A stretch of DNA of 46,051 nucleotides from Patescibacteria group bacterium (GCA_018061755.1 JAGOTP010000009.1:1-46051); one strand, 5' to 3'. Positions 26,220-32,955 are shown, counted from the first letter of the stretch. Made by a program: numbers and translations. Notes: generated from the sequence alone by a model not told the origin.

Positions 26220-26246
26220 AAAAAACAGGCTATTTGCCTGTTTTTT
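26220..26246. terminator. bidirectional terminator between infB and the small minus-strand gene
   Basis: AAAAAACAGGC (26220-26230), loop TATTT, GCCTGTTTTTT (26236-26246): an 11-bp stem with A and T runs at the base, so it can stop transcription in both directions. On the minus strand it overlaps the last five codons and the stop codon of the 100-residue gene. Confidence 0.85.
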
Positions 26247-26532
26247 CCGCTCTCAACTTTTCTGCATATTCCATAACTTGTTTGGCGGCATTTGTTGCTT
26301 CGAGCGAAGGGAGATTATGCCCGTCAGCAAGGGCATGTTCCCTGTAGGCGGTTTTTAATCGTTCCAGTTCCCCATGTTCTTCCGGTGTGACTTCTACGCC
26401 TGTAAGGATTTCGTTTGCAGCCCTATTTAGACTATCTGAATAGGCTTGGCCGTATCGCTCGTCTTCTCTCCGCATAATTTCATCACTGATCTTTCTCGCT
26501 TGGTCTAGAGGGATATGGTCTGGAATGCGCAT
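26230..26532 (-). CDS. small hypothetical helical protein
   Basis: A 100-residue protein I do not recognise. It is highly charged and helical throughout (for example DQARKISDEIMRREDERYG and AAKQVMEYAEKLRAEKTGK), with no signal peptide, no membrane segment, no cysteine and no metal-binding pattern. It sits between infB and thioredoxin on the opposite strand. Support for being real: its own promoter-like boxes 10 nt from the ATG, consistent coding composition and a terminator at its end. The stop codon lies inside the terminator stem shared with infB. A small regulatory or scaffolding protein is possible; no function is proposed. Confidence 0.6.
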   Translation of the reverse strand: MRIPDHIPLDQARKISDEIMRREDERYGQAYSDSLNRAANEILTGVEVTPEEHGELERLKTAYREHALADGHNLPSLEATNAAKQVMEYAEKLRAEKTGK

Positions 26533-26542
26533 ATTAGCTGGT

Positions 26543-26571
26543 AGTATTTCAGACGTGTCATTTAGTGTCTA
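26543..26571 (-). promoter_or_regulatory. promoter of the small helical-protein gene
   Basis: On the minus strand TAGACA (-35, 26571-26566), a 17-nt spacer and AATACT (-10, 26548-26543), ending 10 nt before the ATG at 26532. Matches are 5/6 and 4/6. It runs back-to-back with the thioredoxin promoter. Confidence 0.45.
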
Positions 26572-26589
26572 GTTAAAAAAAATAAGCTC

Positions 26590-26618
26590 TTGTTTCTCTT
26601 ATGACCCCAGCCTATGAT
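26590..26618 (+). promoter_or_regulatory. thioredoxin promoter
   Basis: TTGTTT (26590-26595), a 17-nt spacer and TATGAT (26613-26618). The -10 box is 9 nt before ATG 26628, so the mRNA would have a 2-3 nt leader. It also argues against the in-frame ATG at 26601, which lies inside the spacer. Confidence 0.6.
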
Positions 26619-26627
26619 GATTGGACT

Positions 26628-26954
26628 ATGGCACATACTTTTACTGACGCGAATTTTGAGGAGGAAGTCTTGAAATCGAGCGTTCCTGTTTTGGTAGATT
26701 TTTGGGCAGAATGGTGTGGTCCATGTCGTGCCATGGCTCCTGTGATTGAAGAGGCGGCCGGGGAAATTTCAGAAACGACCTTGAAAATCGGGAAGGTGAA
26801 CGTTGATCAACACCCACAGACGCCTGAAAAATATGGCATTGCTTCGATCCCGACCTTCATCCTTTTTAAGGATGGTCAAGTGGCAGAACAGTTCTTGGGT
26901 GTGATGCCAAAAGCAGCCTTGCTTGAGCGTCTTTCCAAGTATTTGGCGAGTTAA
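26628..26954 (+). CDS. trxA: thioredoxin
   Basis: A 108-residue cytoplasmic disulfide reductase. The active site is WCGPC with Cys30 and Cys33 (numbering from ATG 26628), preceded by VLVDFWAEW; the cis-Pro loop is SIPTFILFKDG, and the C-terminal helix is ALLERLSKYL. The start at 26628 gives the normal family length and begins MAHTFTDANFEEEV; an in-frame ATG nine codons earlier lies inside the promoter spacer. The gene is followed after 6 nt by thioredoxin reductase, so reductant and reductase are made together. Confidence 0.95.
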   Translation: MAHTFTDANFEEEVLKSSVPVLVDFWAEWCGPCRAMAPVIEEAAGEISETTLKIGKVNVDQHPQTPEKYGIASIPTFILFKDGQVAEQFLGVMPKAALLERLSKYLAS

Positions 26955-26960
26955 GTGTCT

Positions 26961-27890
26961 ATGGATTGGTATAACGTAGCCATTATCGGCTCTGGTCCGG
27001 CTGGTTGGACGGCGGCAATTTATGCGGCTCGTGCTAACTTGTCGCCGATTTTGTTTGAAGGGATCGAACCAGGCGGTCAGCTCATGACGACCACGGAAGT
27101 CGAGAATTTTCCCGGTTTTCCAAAAGGCATTATGGGCCCTGATTTAATGGCGGCCATGAAAGAGCAGGCGGTACGCTTTGCGACGGAAGTCGTGTCTCAA
27201 TTTGTTGAGAAACTGACTTCAATCGAAGGCGGTTTCGAACTAGAAGCTGGTGGAAAAACCTACAAAGCTCGTACCGTTATTCTCTCGACGGGTGCGACGG
27301 CAAGACGCATTGGTTTGGAATCGGAGCGCGCCTTATACGGCAAGGGTGTATCTGCCTGCGCCACGTGCGATGGCTTCTTCTTCAAAGGTAAGCAAGTAAT
27401 GGTGGTAGGAGGTGGTGATAGCGCGATGGAAGAGGCGAACTTCCTCACTCGTTTTGCCACATCTGTCACGATCGTTCATCGTCGCGACAGTTTCCGTGCC
27501 TCGAAGATCATGCAGGATCGTGCGCTGAAGAATCCGAAGATTTCGGTACTTTGGAATAGCGAGGTCATTGAAATCAAAGATGTCGCTCTGGGTAAGGTGA
27601 CGGCTGTCGTGTTACGCGATACGGTAACAGGAGAAACGCGTGAACAAGCGATCGATGGGGTGTTTGCGGCGATTGGACATGAACCAAATAGCTCTTTGAT
27701 TAAGGGTCTGATCGATGCAGATGAAAAAGGCTATATCAGAACGGTGATTGGAACGTCGCTCACGAATGTTCCTGGATTGTTTGTGGCAGGGGATGTGCAG
27801 GATTCGCGATACAGGCAAGCGATTACGGCGGCTGGGTCGGGGTGTATGGCGGCACTTGATGCAGAGAAATATTTGCAGGATTTGGAATAA
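26961..27890 (+). CDS. trxB: thioredoxin reductase
   Basis: A 309-residue FAD/NADPH flavoprotein that reduces thioredoxin. FAD site GSGPAGWTAAIYAARA at ~10-25, redox pair CATC at 133-136 followed by DG, NADPH site VGGGDSAMEEA near 149-159 and HRRDSFRASKIM, and the C-terminal FAD contact VPGLFVAGDVQDSRYRQAITAAGSG. All landmarks of the low-molecular-weight bacterial enzyme are in the expected order. I prefer ATG 26961; a GTG directly after the trxA stop (26955) would add two residues. It is cotranscribed with trxA; no terminator lies between them. Confidence 0.95.
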   Translation: MDWYNVAIIGSGPAGWTAAIYAARANLSPILFEGIEPGGQLMTTTEVENFPGFPKGIMGPDLMAAMKEQAVRFATEVVSQFVEKLTSIEGGFELEAGGKTYKARTVILSTGATARRIGLESERALYGKGVSACATCDGFFFKGKQVMVVGGGDSAMEEANFLTRFATSVTIVHRRDSFRASKIMQDRALKNPKISVLWNSEVIEIKDVALGKVTAVVLRDTVTGETREQAIDGVFAAIGHEPNSSLIKGLIDADEKGYIRTVIGTSLTNVPGLFVAGDVQDSRYRQAITAAGSGCMAALDAEKYLQDLE

Positions 27891-27894
27891 CTTC

Positions 27895-28027
27895 GATAGC
27901 ACCAGCCCTTCGCTTGCGAGACAACTCGCGTTGAGGATTGTCGCTCCTCCTTTGTCTATTCGTGTTCCGCTCATTACAGCTCAAACACGTCTCGCGGCGT
28001 TCAGGGCTGATGCTATCTTCGTTTTTT
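27895..28027. other. structured intergenic element between trxB and gdhA
   Basis: A 15-position closing stem (27895-27909 with 28003-28017) has a single non-Watson-Crick pair. Inside it are three smaller hairpins: GCGAG-ACAA-CTCGC at 27916-27929, GAGG/CCTC at 27933-27949, and CGTGTT/AACACG at 27961-27989 with GCT/AGC nested. On the plus strand the closing stem is followed after 4 nt by six T (28022-28027), so it could work as a terminator for trxB or as a regulated leader of the dehydrogenase gene, whose ATG is 32 nt further on. The odd pair is C-A on plus but G-U on minus, which favours the minus strand; the T-run favours plus. I leave the strand open. Confidence 0.45.
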
Positions 28028-28059
28028 AAATTCTTTAAAAACTTAATGGATAAGGAAAT

Positions 28060-29271
28060 ATGTCTGTTCTTCAGAATGCCATGAAACAGCTGGATCGGGC
28101 GGCAGCTCTCTTGCCTCAGTACGTAGCTACAGTTGAGCGCTTGCGTCATCCTGACCGCATTGTTCAGGTGACGATTCCGCTTAAACAGGGCGATACGACG
28201 AAATACTTCTCGGGCTATCGTGTACAGTGGAATAATCAGCGAGGGCCATATAAGGGAGGAATTCGTTTTCATCCGCAGGTGGATTTGGATGAAGTCCAAG
28301 CGTTGTCTTTTTGGATGACAATGAAATGTGCGGTGCTTGATTTGCCGTATGGCGGCGGCAAAGGAGGCGTATCAGTTGATCCGAAGGCTTTGACACAAGA
28401 AGAACGAGAAGAAGTCATGCGTGGCTTCGTTCGCCGTATGGCAGAGGTGGTGGGGCCTGAGCAGGATGTTCCGGCACCGGATGTAAATACTAATTCGCGT
28501 TTGATGGATGTCTTTGCTGAAGAATATGGCAAGATCGTTGGAAAGGTTTCGCCAGCGGTCGTAACAGGTAAGAGTCTTGAGCACGGTGGCTCAGCTGGGC
28601 GTGCAGAGGCGACAGCGAGAGGAGCCTTTGCGACCTGGAAGGCCTATCAGGACCTCTTACCTGCAGATCATGTCTGGTGCGTCGTGGTGCAAGGTTTCGG
28701 CAACGCTGGTCAGCATATTGCTCGTTTGTTCCATGAGGCTGGTCACAAGGTTATTGCTGTCTCTGACTCCCAGGGCGCGATCTTGAATGAGCAGGGGTTG
28801 GATATTTTGGCGCTTGAGACCTTCAAGAAAACATCGGGCAGTGTTGTCGGTTTCCCAGGATCGACCACCATGTCTCAAGAAGACTTGCTGACGACCAAGT
28901 GTGATGTCCTGGCTCCTTCTGCCTTGGAGAATCAAATTACGGGTGAGATTGGTCAACGTGTTCGTGCTAAGCTGATCCTTGAATTAGCCAATGGTCCGAC
29001 AACTCCAGAAGGGGATGAAGCGTTGCAGAAGAATGGTGTCACGGTCGCGCCGGATATTCTTGCTAATGCCGGTGGTGTTACGGTTTCCTATTTTGAGTGG
29101 TATCAAAATATGCACAATGAAACCTGGTCGGAGGCCGATGTCTACGCCAAGATGAATAAGAAGATGGAAGAAAATGCGCTGGCAGTACGCGAGCGTGCCA
29201 AGCGTTTCGCTTGCCCTGATCGTGTGGCTGCTTTCGCGCTTGCCATCGAGCGTTTAGTAGAAAAGAACTAG
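28060..29271 (+). CDS. gdhA: Glu/Leu/Phe/Val-type dehydrogenase, probably glutamate dehydrogenase
   Basis: A 403-residue NAD(P)-dependent enzyme interconverting glutamate with 2-oxoglutarate and ammonia. The N-terminal dimerisation part contains YKGGIRFHPQVDLDEVQALSFWMT-type sequence, and the catalytic loop LPYGGGKGG places the active-site lysine at residue 101, with Lys89 in the neighbouring MKCA segment. PAPDVNTN supplies the catalytic Asp region. The nucleotide-binding half has VVVQGFGNAGQHIARLFHEAG and ends with ANAGGVTVSYFEWYQN. Length is normal. It is one of the few genes here with a Shine-Dalgarno-like site (AAGGA, about 5 nt before the ATG). The specificity call (Glu rather than Leu/Val) rests on overall resemblance. 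Confidence 0.92.
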   Translation: MSVLQNAMKQLDRAAALLPQYVATVERLRHPDRIVQVTIPLKQGDTTKYFSGYRVQWNNQRGPYKGGIRFHPQVDLDEVQALSFWMTMKCAVLDLPYGGGKGGVSVDPKALTQEEREEVMRGFVRRMAEVVGPEQDVPAPDVNTNSRLMDVFAEEYGKIVGKVSPAVVTGKSLEHGGSAGRAEATARGAFATWKAYQDLLPADHVWCVVVQGFGNAGQHIARLFHEAGHKVIAVSDSQGAILNEQGLDILALETFKKTSGSVVGFPGSTTMSQEDLLTTKCDVLAPSALENQITGEIGQRVRAKLILELANGPTTPEGDEALQKNGVTVAPDILANAGGVTVSYFEWYQNMHNETWSEADVYAKMNKKMEENALAVRERAKRFACPDRVAAFALAIERLVEKN

Positions 29272-29292
29272 AAGATCTGTCTGTCAGAATAA

Positions 29293-29325
29293 AAACAAAC
29301 GCCCTCTGAAAGGGGGCGTTTGTTT
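29293..29325. terminator. bidirectional terminator shared by gdhA and the minus-strand RNA
   Basis: A 12-bp stem AAACAAACGCCC (29293-29304) with GGGCGTTTGTTT (29314-29325). On the plus strand it lies 22 nt after the gdhA stop. On the minus strand it is followed by further T residues (TTTTTATT), giving the better T-tract. Confidence 0.88.
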
Positions 29326-29517
29326 CAGCTTACAAAATTCCCCACAGGAACGTAGCGTGGAAGCTAGTGGTTCCTATGGGGAGGGATTCACACCAGAACT
29401 CAAGCAATCCGCACCCAAGAAATCTTGCAATAGGATGGTCCGAGCCGGAGCCCACACGCACCTAAAAATAAGATTCCATGCTTGTCGTGGATGCGGATTG
29501 CTAAAGATCTCGTGTAA
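29293..29517 (-). ncRNA. candidate structured small RNA of unknown family
   Basis: About 225 nt with promoter, three structured parts and a terminator, and no open reading frame. From 5' to 3' on the minus strand: a ~15-nt lead; a long rod made of a 14-pair stem (29502-29489 with 29416-29403), an 8-pair stem (29477-29470 with 29426-29419) and an apical TCCG/CGGA hairpin; a second hairpin of 12 pairs (29381-29370 with 29351-29340) containing TAGC/GCTA; then the terminator. Three positions that would be C-A or A-C mismatches on the plus strand (29414/29491, 29420/29476, 29345/29376) become G-U wobbles on the minus strand, all favouring a minus-strand RNA. A rod with internal bulges recalls 6S RNA, but the separate second hairpin does not fit that plan, and no tmRNA, SRP or RNase P core motif was seen. 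Confidence 0.68.
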
Positions 29518-29534
29518 CAACAAATACTACACGA
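29510..29534. promoter_or_regulatory. inverted repeat over the -10 box of the minus-strand RNA promoter
   Basis: TCGTGTA (29510-29516) and TACACGA (29528-29534) are perfect 7-bp half-sites around an 11-nt centre. The dyad covers the -10 box and the predicted start, the classic place for a repressor operator. Alternatively it is a 5'-end hairpin of a transcript starting further upstream, or, on plus, a hairpin seven bases ahead of a T-run. Confidence 0.4.
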
Positions 29535-29552
29535 ATACCCCTTTTTTGTCAA
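29524..29552 (-). promoter_or_regulatory. consensus promoter of the candidate small RNA
   Basis: On the minus strand TTGACA (-35, 29552-29547) matches consensus exactly; the 17-nt spacer is ideal; TAGTAT (-10, 29529-29524) matches 4/6 with all the most conserved bases except one. It is among the best sigma-70-type promoters in the window, and no protein gene lies downstream on that strand before the terminator. Confidence 0.8.
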
Positions 29553-29558
29553 GGCTAC

Positions 29559-29578
29559 GGCCTTTTTAAGGCCTTTTT
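29559..29578 (+). terminator. plus-directed terminator at the 3' end of the VanW gene
   Basis: GGCCTT (29559-29564), loop TTT, AAGGCC (29568-29573), then TTTTT (29574-29578). The orientation protects the VanW gene from antisense reading from the gdhA side. On the minus strand it lacks a T-tract, so it would not end VanW transcription. Confidence 0.6.
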
Positions 29579-29585
29579 GAGCAAT

Positions 29586-31433
29586 TTAGTTCAGATTGTT
29601 GATCCCTGTCTGGTCAATAGCTGCCGCAGCAGGGTCGACGGTCGGTGTAAGGGCGGCAACTCCAACCAGACAAACGGCCTGCCAAGGGCGATAGACGCTC
29701 GTAAAGGTCACTTTCTTCGTTTCTCCATTGCCATAGGTCACGGTGTAGTCGACTTTGGCTGTCGCACCGGCATGGGCGGTTTCGGTGCACTTGGTCTGTC
29801 CGACGGGGAGATCGGTGGTTTCAATCAGTTTCTTTGGGGGTGGGGCAGTGATGTTTGTGACCACGGATTTGCCGATCACGGCCTCTCGACCGTCTTCTGT
29901 CCCCCAGACGGAGAAGACTACAATATCGCCTTGGAGTTCTGTTGTGATCAGGATCGCGTAGGGTGTGTCGTTCTTGAATTTGAAATCAGGAGATGGATCG
30001 TAGATGGTGGCATCAGTACCGGCTGGTTCATAGTAGCGAACACGGTAGCTATGGTTGCGGCGCTCTGTGATGAGGAGACCGGTATTCATGGCCGCACGGA
30101 AGGCGGTTGTGCCGATTTGGCACAAGCCTCCACCGAATTCAGGTAACGTTCGATTGCCTTTAATGACGAGTTCGGGGAGCCAGCCATGCTCACCGTCAAT
30201 GGGGCCTAACGTTTTGATCATCGAAAATTCTTCTCCAGACAGAACAATGGTGCCGTGTACTCGTTCAGCGCCTAGTTTAATATTTTTGCGACGATTAGTA
30301 GGGGATCCGCTGAAATCAGAGGTTCCGCGTCCGATCAGCTCACGAATTCCAAGGCGTTCAGCAGCTTCGCCACGAATGACAGGCGCTTGTGTTTCCACGA
30401 CGAGAGATGTGCTGGTGGCTTGGTTTAGCCAAGCCGTCTCGATATTTCGGAGTGTCTGAGCAGTATTAGGGCCGAGGCCTTCTTTCGGTGCGACAAAGGT
30501 TTTGAGCCTGCCCTGTTCGTCTAATTCCAATTCTCCATCTTGAGCAGCACGAGCACTTGCGCCTAGCCAGTTGCGGAAGGTTCGTTCAGCTAAGCTTGGA
30601 TCAAGACGAATCTGTGCTTGATGAGGGGCAGTTGAAGTCACAGTGATCCAAGTCGCTACTGTGCTAGTCGTGAGAGGCCAGCTTTTATTGATGGTTGAGG
30701 TCGCGACGAGCGTCAGCGTTGGTCTAAGAAGCCAGGCCTCTGCTTGGCTACGAGCTGGTTCTAGATCTTGCTTGGTGAGGTTCGGTTCACTTTCTTCAAG
30801 TGCAAGCTCAATCGTGGCGGTAGTTCTGCGATTAAGAGCACGTTCAATCCGGGTAGCTGATTCATTCCAGTCGAGTGATACGCCTGTTTCTTCGGGAACA
30901 ATGGTGAGAGCCAAAGGGTTGTTTTGGATCGAGAGGCTGGCATCGGCGGGAGCACGTAAAACACTGACTAGCTGGGGTTCTAGGGCTTGGCGTAAGCGTT
31001 CAGGATCAACGTCAACGGAGAGGGAGACTTCGGCTTTGGACCAGAGCGACAAACGCAAACGATCCCAGGCATTTTGAACGGGATTATTTGAACGGCCTAT
31101 CAAAAAGGCTTTCTCGACCAAGGTAGAAGATGGTTCGACGAAAGATCCGGTTGGCCCGTCGGCTTCTAAGGTATAGGTTTGATCTTTGATCTGGACTTTG
31201 ATGCTGCGGATTTGATCTTGTCCCAAGGCTTGACGGAGTGTCTCGGCAGCTTGCTCTTTTGAAAGGCCGCTTAGAGAGATGCCAGCGACTGAAACATGAG
31301 GAAGGATTTTGCCTTCGGAGACTTTGGCGATGTGGGTGCTCCAGGCTAGGGAACCGATCAAAACGGCACAAATCAAAGCGATGATAAGCGAGACGATCAG
31401 GAATGTTGAACGGTTATTGGGGGAAGATGTCAT
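29586..31433 (-). CDS. VanW-family protein with peptidoglycan-binding-like domains
   Basis: A 615-residue envelope protein with one N-terminal membrane anchor (STFLIVSLIIALICAVLIGS, ~9-28) and the rest outside the cell. Residues ~45-350 contain beta-alpha units of the PG_binding_4 type (GISLSGLSKEQAAETLRQAL and a second copy around FRNWLGASA). The VanW core spans ~366-500: GTSDFSGSPTNRRKNIKLGA, GEEFSMIKTLGPID, GGGLCQIGTTAFRAAM and ERRNHSYRVRYYEPAGTDA. A C-terminal G5-like beta region (~545-590) and a short hydrophobic tail follow. Members are linked to cell-wall binding and glycopeptide resistance clusters, but the enzymatic role is unresolved. Its start overlaps the stop of the 74-residue gene (ATGA), so the two are coupled. 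Confidence 0.92.
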   Translation of the reverse strand: MTSSPNNRSTFLIVSLIIALICAVLIGSLAWSTHIAKVSEGKILPHVSVAGISLSGLSKEQAAETLRQALGQDQIRSIKVQIKDQTYTLEADGPTGSFVEPSSTLVEKAFLIGRSNNPVQNAWDRLRLSLWSKAEVSLSVDVDPERLRQALEPQLVSVLRAPADASLSIQNNPLALTIVPEETGVSLDWNESATRIERALNRRTTATIELALEESEPNLTKQDLEPARSQAEAWLLRPTLTLVATSTINKSWPLTTSTVATWITVTSTAPHQAQIRLDPSLAERTFRNWLGASARAAQDGELELDEQGRLKTFVAPKEGLGPNTAQTLRNIETAWLNQATSTSLVVETQAPVIRGEAAERLGIRELIGRGTSDFSGSPTNRRKNIKLGAERVHGTIVLSGEEFSMIKTLGPIDGEHGWLPELVIKGNRTLPEFGGGLCQIGTTAFRAAMNTGLLITERRNHSYRVRYYEPAGTDATIYDPSPDFKFKNDTPYAILITTELQGDIVVFSVWGTEDGREAVIGKSVVTNITAPPPKKLIETTDLPVGQTKCTETAHAGATAKVDYTVTYGNGETKKVTFTSVYRPWQAVCLVGVAALTPTVDPAAAAIDQTGINNLN

Positions 31434-31654
31434 GAATTTGGGGAAAGGAGTTCATTCAAAATACTTTTTGCGAGGAGGCTGTCGTCGACGCGTCCGCCTT
31501 CTGGAACGGCTCCCATCAGCCGAACGGTACCATCGACACTTGGTGTGCCGTGGATACAGCTCAAAGGCAGGCTGAGAGACTGTCCATCAGGAGTGCGTAG
31601 ACGGATCAGCTGATCTTCGACGGCAAGAACGGTGCAGACGAGTAATTGTTTCAT
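31430..31654 (-). CDS. small hypothetical protein coupled to the VanW gene
   Basis: A 74-residue protein with the shape of a small beta barrel followed by a helix: VCTVLAVEDQLIRLRTPDGQSLSLPLSCI, then a Gly/Val loop and LLAKSILNELLSPNS. The first half resembles short nucleotide- or cofactor-free SH3/OB-like proteins that accompany wall-associated genes (DUF3006-like in outline), but I cannot name the family. It overlaps the VanW start by 4 nt and starts 17 nt after the Hsp20 stop, so a three-gene unit Hsp20 - this gene - VanW is likely. No signal peptide; two cysteines (Cys7 and Cys33). Confidence 0.7.
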   Translation of the reverse strand: MKQLLVCTVLAVEDQLIRLRTPDGQSLSLPLSCIHGTPSVDGTVRLMGAVPEGGRVDDSLLAKSILNELLSPNS

Positions 31655-31671
31655 ACACGCAGACGAGCCTA

Positions 31672-32085
31672 CTACGAAGGGCTGAATTCATCCATGGGGC
31701 GGATTTCCAAGCGTCTATGGTGCATACGAATGGGCAGACGGAGGGTTAGGACTCCCTGGTGCAGGCTGGCTTCGGCTCGTTCAGGGTAGACATCAAGTGG
31801 CAAGACGATAGAGCGGCTGAAGGGCCCCCAATAACATTCTTGATGAAACCAGTCTTCATCGTGGATGGTGAAGGGGGAGCGGCGTGTGCCACGGATCGTC
31901 AATAAGTCTCCATCGATTGAGACGTCCAAGTCTTCTGGTTCAACACCAGCCAAAGTCGAGCGGATCAAAAGCAGTTCGCCTTGGCGGAAGATATCGACGC
32001 CGAGTTCACCCTCTTGCTCGCTCAGCTCTCGCCATTGATCGACGGTTGGTTCCTTGGGAGGAGAAAAAAAGGAGGCGAGCGCCAT
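31672..32085 (-). CDS. Hsp20 / alpha-crystallin family small heat-shock protein
   Basis: A 137-residue ATP-independent chaperone. I start it at ATG 32085 (MALASFFSPP) because an extended -10 box ends 8 nt before; the frame remains open to 32124. The alpha-crystallin domain runs from ~40 to 130: LGVDIFRQGELLLIRSTLAGV, then EDLDVSIDGDLLTIRGTR, FHQECYWGPFSRSIVLP and GVLTLRLPIRM. The L-x-L/I-x-I type C-terminal anchor is replaced by RRLEIRP, which may still dock. It binds unfolding proteins in the cytoplasm. Placement ahead of two envelope genes may couple wall maintenance to stress. Confidence 0.92.
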   Translation of the reverse strand: MALASFFSPPKEPTVDQWRELSEQEGELGVDIFRQGELLLIRSTLAGVEPEDLDVSIDGDLLTIRGTRRSPFTIHDEDWFHQECYWGPFSRSIVLPLDVYPERAEASLHQGVLTLRLPIRMHHRRLEIRPMDEFSPS

Positions 32086-32093
32086 ACGTCGGA

Positions 32094-32099
32094 AGCATA
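32094..32099 (-). promoter_or_regulatory. extended -10 box of the Hsp20 gene
   Basis: On the minus strand TGGTATGCT reads as an extended -10 (TGnTATGCT); the hexamer occupies 32099-32094 and ends 8 nt before ATG 32085. The -35 region is poor, as is common with extended -10 promoters. Confidence 0.45.
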
Positions 32100-32155
32100 C
32101 CATGAGCCTGACTCGCTCATCCACATTCTTAGGCGTTTCTTGTCTCGGATGAACC

Positions 32156-32164
32156 TGCTATACT
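32156..32164 (+). promoter_or_regulatory. extended -10 promoter of the DxDxDG protein and giant-protein genes
   Basis: TGCTATACT is a consensus extended -10 (TG at 32156-32157, TATACT at 32159-32164), 20 nt before ATG 32185. A weak -35 (TTTCTT) lies 17 nt upstream. It is probably the promoter for both downstream genes, which are 6 nt apart. Confidence 0.55.
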
Positions 32165-32184
32165 ACTTGCGACCTTGTCTTGCT

Positions 32185-32949
32185 ATGGCGAACCTTTTGC
32201 GTGACCGTTGGAATCAATTAAAAAAGGAGCAGAAGATTGCGATTGTTTCACTCAGTGTATGCTGTGTCTTTTTGTTATTCGGTGGAATCTCGCAACTGAG
32301 TTCGTACGTGCATCGTCCGTTTCTGGTTTCGCGTCAGAATTTAGCGCGTTCCATTCAAATTCGTACACAAACCTTTCAAGATGAAACAAAAGCCATGCAG
32401 GAGCTGAAGCTTAAGGATACCGATCGTGATGGGATCTCTGATTATGATGAGCAATACGTCTATCGCACATCGGCTTATCTAGGTGACAGTGATTCAGACG
32501 GATTGTCTGATGCAGAAGAGGTGGCAAAAGGTGAGGATCCAAATTGTCCACAAGGCAAGAACTGTCTTGATGTTCAGACGTCTATTCCACGAGCGAATAC
32601 CTCGACTCTGGCGGTCGAAGGTGTGACGCGCATCCCAACCGAACGACCGGTAGCCCAAGCTCCACAAAGCGGAGTCGATGATTTTTTGGCTAACCCACCC
32701 AAGCCTGAAAGTATGAATGCGGCTGAAACACGCGCCTATCTCCGTTCGCATCGGATGGTATCTGAAGAGGAGATCGCGACTTTACCGGATGCGTCTGTAC
32801 TTCAGGCTTACCAGCTATCGTATCAGGAGGCTTTGCGTATTCAGGCGGCTCGTGCCGCTGTGGCTGGTAGTTCGCCGCCCGCCACGTCTTCTGCTTCGAC
32901 GCTAACGGCTCCTTCTTCTCCCGCTCCCTCTCCTCAACCAACCCCCTAG
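32185..32949 (+). CDS. membrane-anchored protein with DxDxDG calcium-binding-type repeats
   Basis: A 254-residue protein. ATG 32185 is chosen because it gives a short basic cytoplasmic end followed by one membrane segment (IAIVSLSVCCVFLLFGGI, ~18-35); the longer frame from 31981 overlaps the Hsp20 gene. Outside the membrane are two thrombospondin-type-3-like loops, DTDRDGISDYDE (~78) and DSDSDGLSDAEE (~103), then GEDPNCPQGKNC with a likely disulfide. The last ~30 residues are Ser/Pro/Thr-rich. Such repeats bind calcium and stiffen surface proteins; S-layer assembly is often calcium-dependent, so a link with the S-layer-type protein or with the giant protein 6 nt downstream is plausible. The function is not known. 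Confidence 0.8.
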   Translation: MANLLRDRWNQLKKEQKIAIVSLSVCCVFLLFGGISQLSSYVHRPFLVSRQNLARSIQIRTQTFQDETKAMQELKLKDTDRDGISDYDEQYVYRTSAYLGDSDSDGLSDAEEVAKGEDPNCPQGKNCLDVQTSIPRANTSTLAVEGVTRIPTERPVAQAPQSGVDDFLANPPKPESMNAAETRAYLRSHRMVSEEEIATLPDASVLQAYQLSYQEALRIQAARAAVAGSSPPATSSASTLTAPSSPAPSPQPTP

Positions 32950-32955
32950 CGCTCT

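Noticed and set aside
26601-26627. Upstream ATG for thioredoxin
   Set aside because: It lies in the spacer of a good promoter, and the shorter protein has normal family length.
29376-29402. T-arm-like sequence GGTGTGAATCC on the minus strand
   Set aside because: The flanks cannot form the five-pair T stem and no acceptor stem or CCA is present, so it is not a tRNA or tmRNA end.
29577-30146. 189-residue plus-strand frame inside the VanW gene
   Set aside because: Fully antisense to conserved VanW motifs; low-complexity Gly/Cys/Val composition.
31981-32184. N-terminal extension of the DxDxDG protein
   Set aside because: It overlaps the Hsp20 gene on the other strand and precedes the clear basic end plus membrane segment at 32185.
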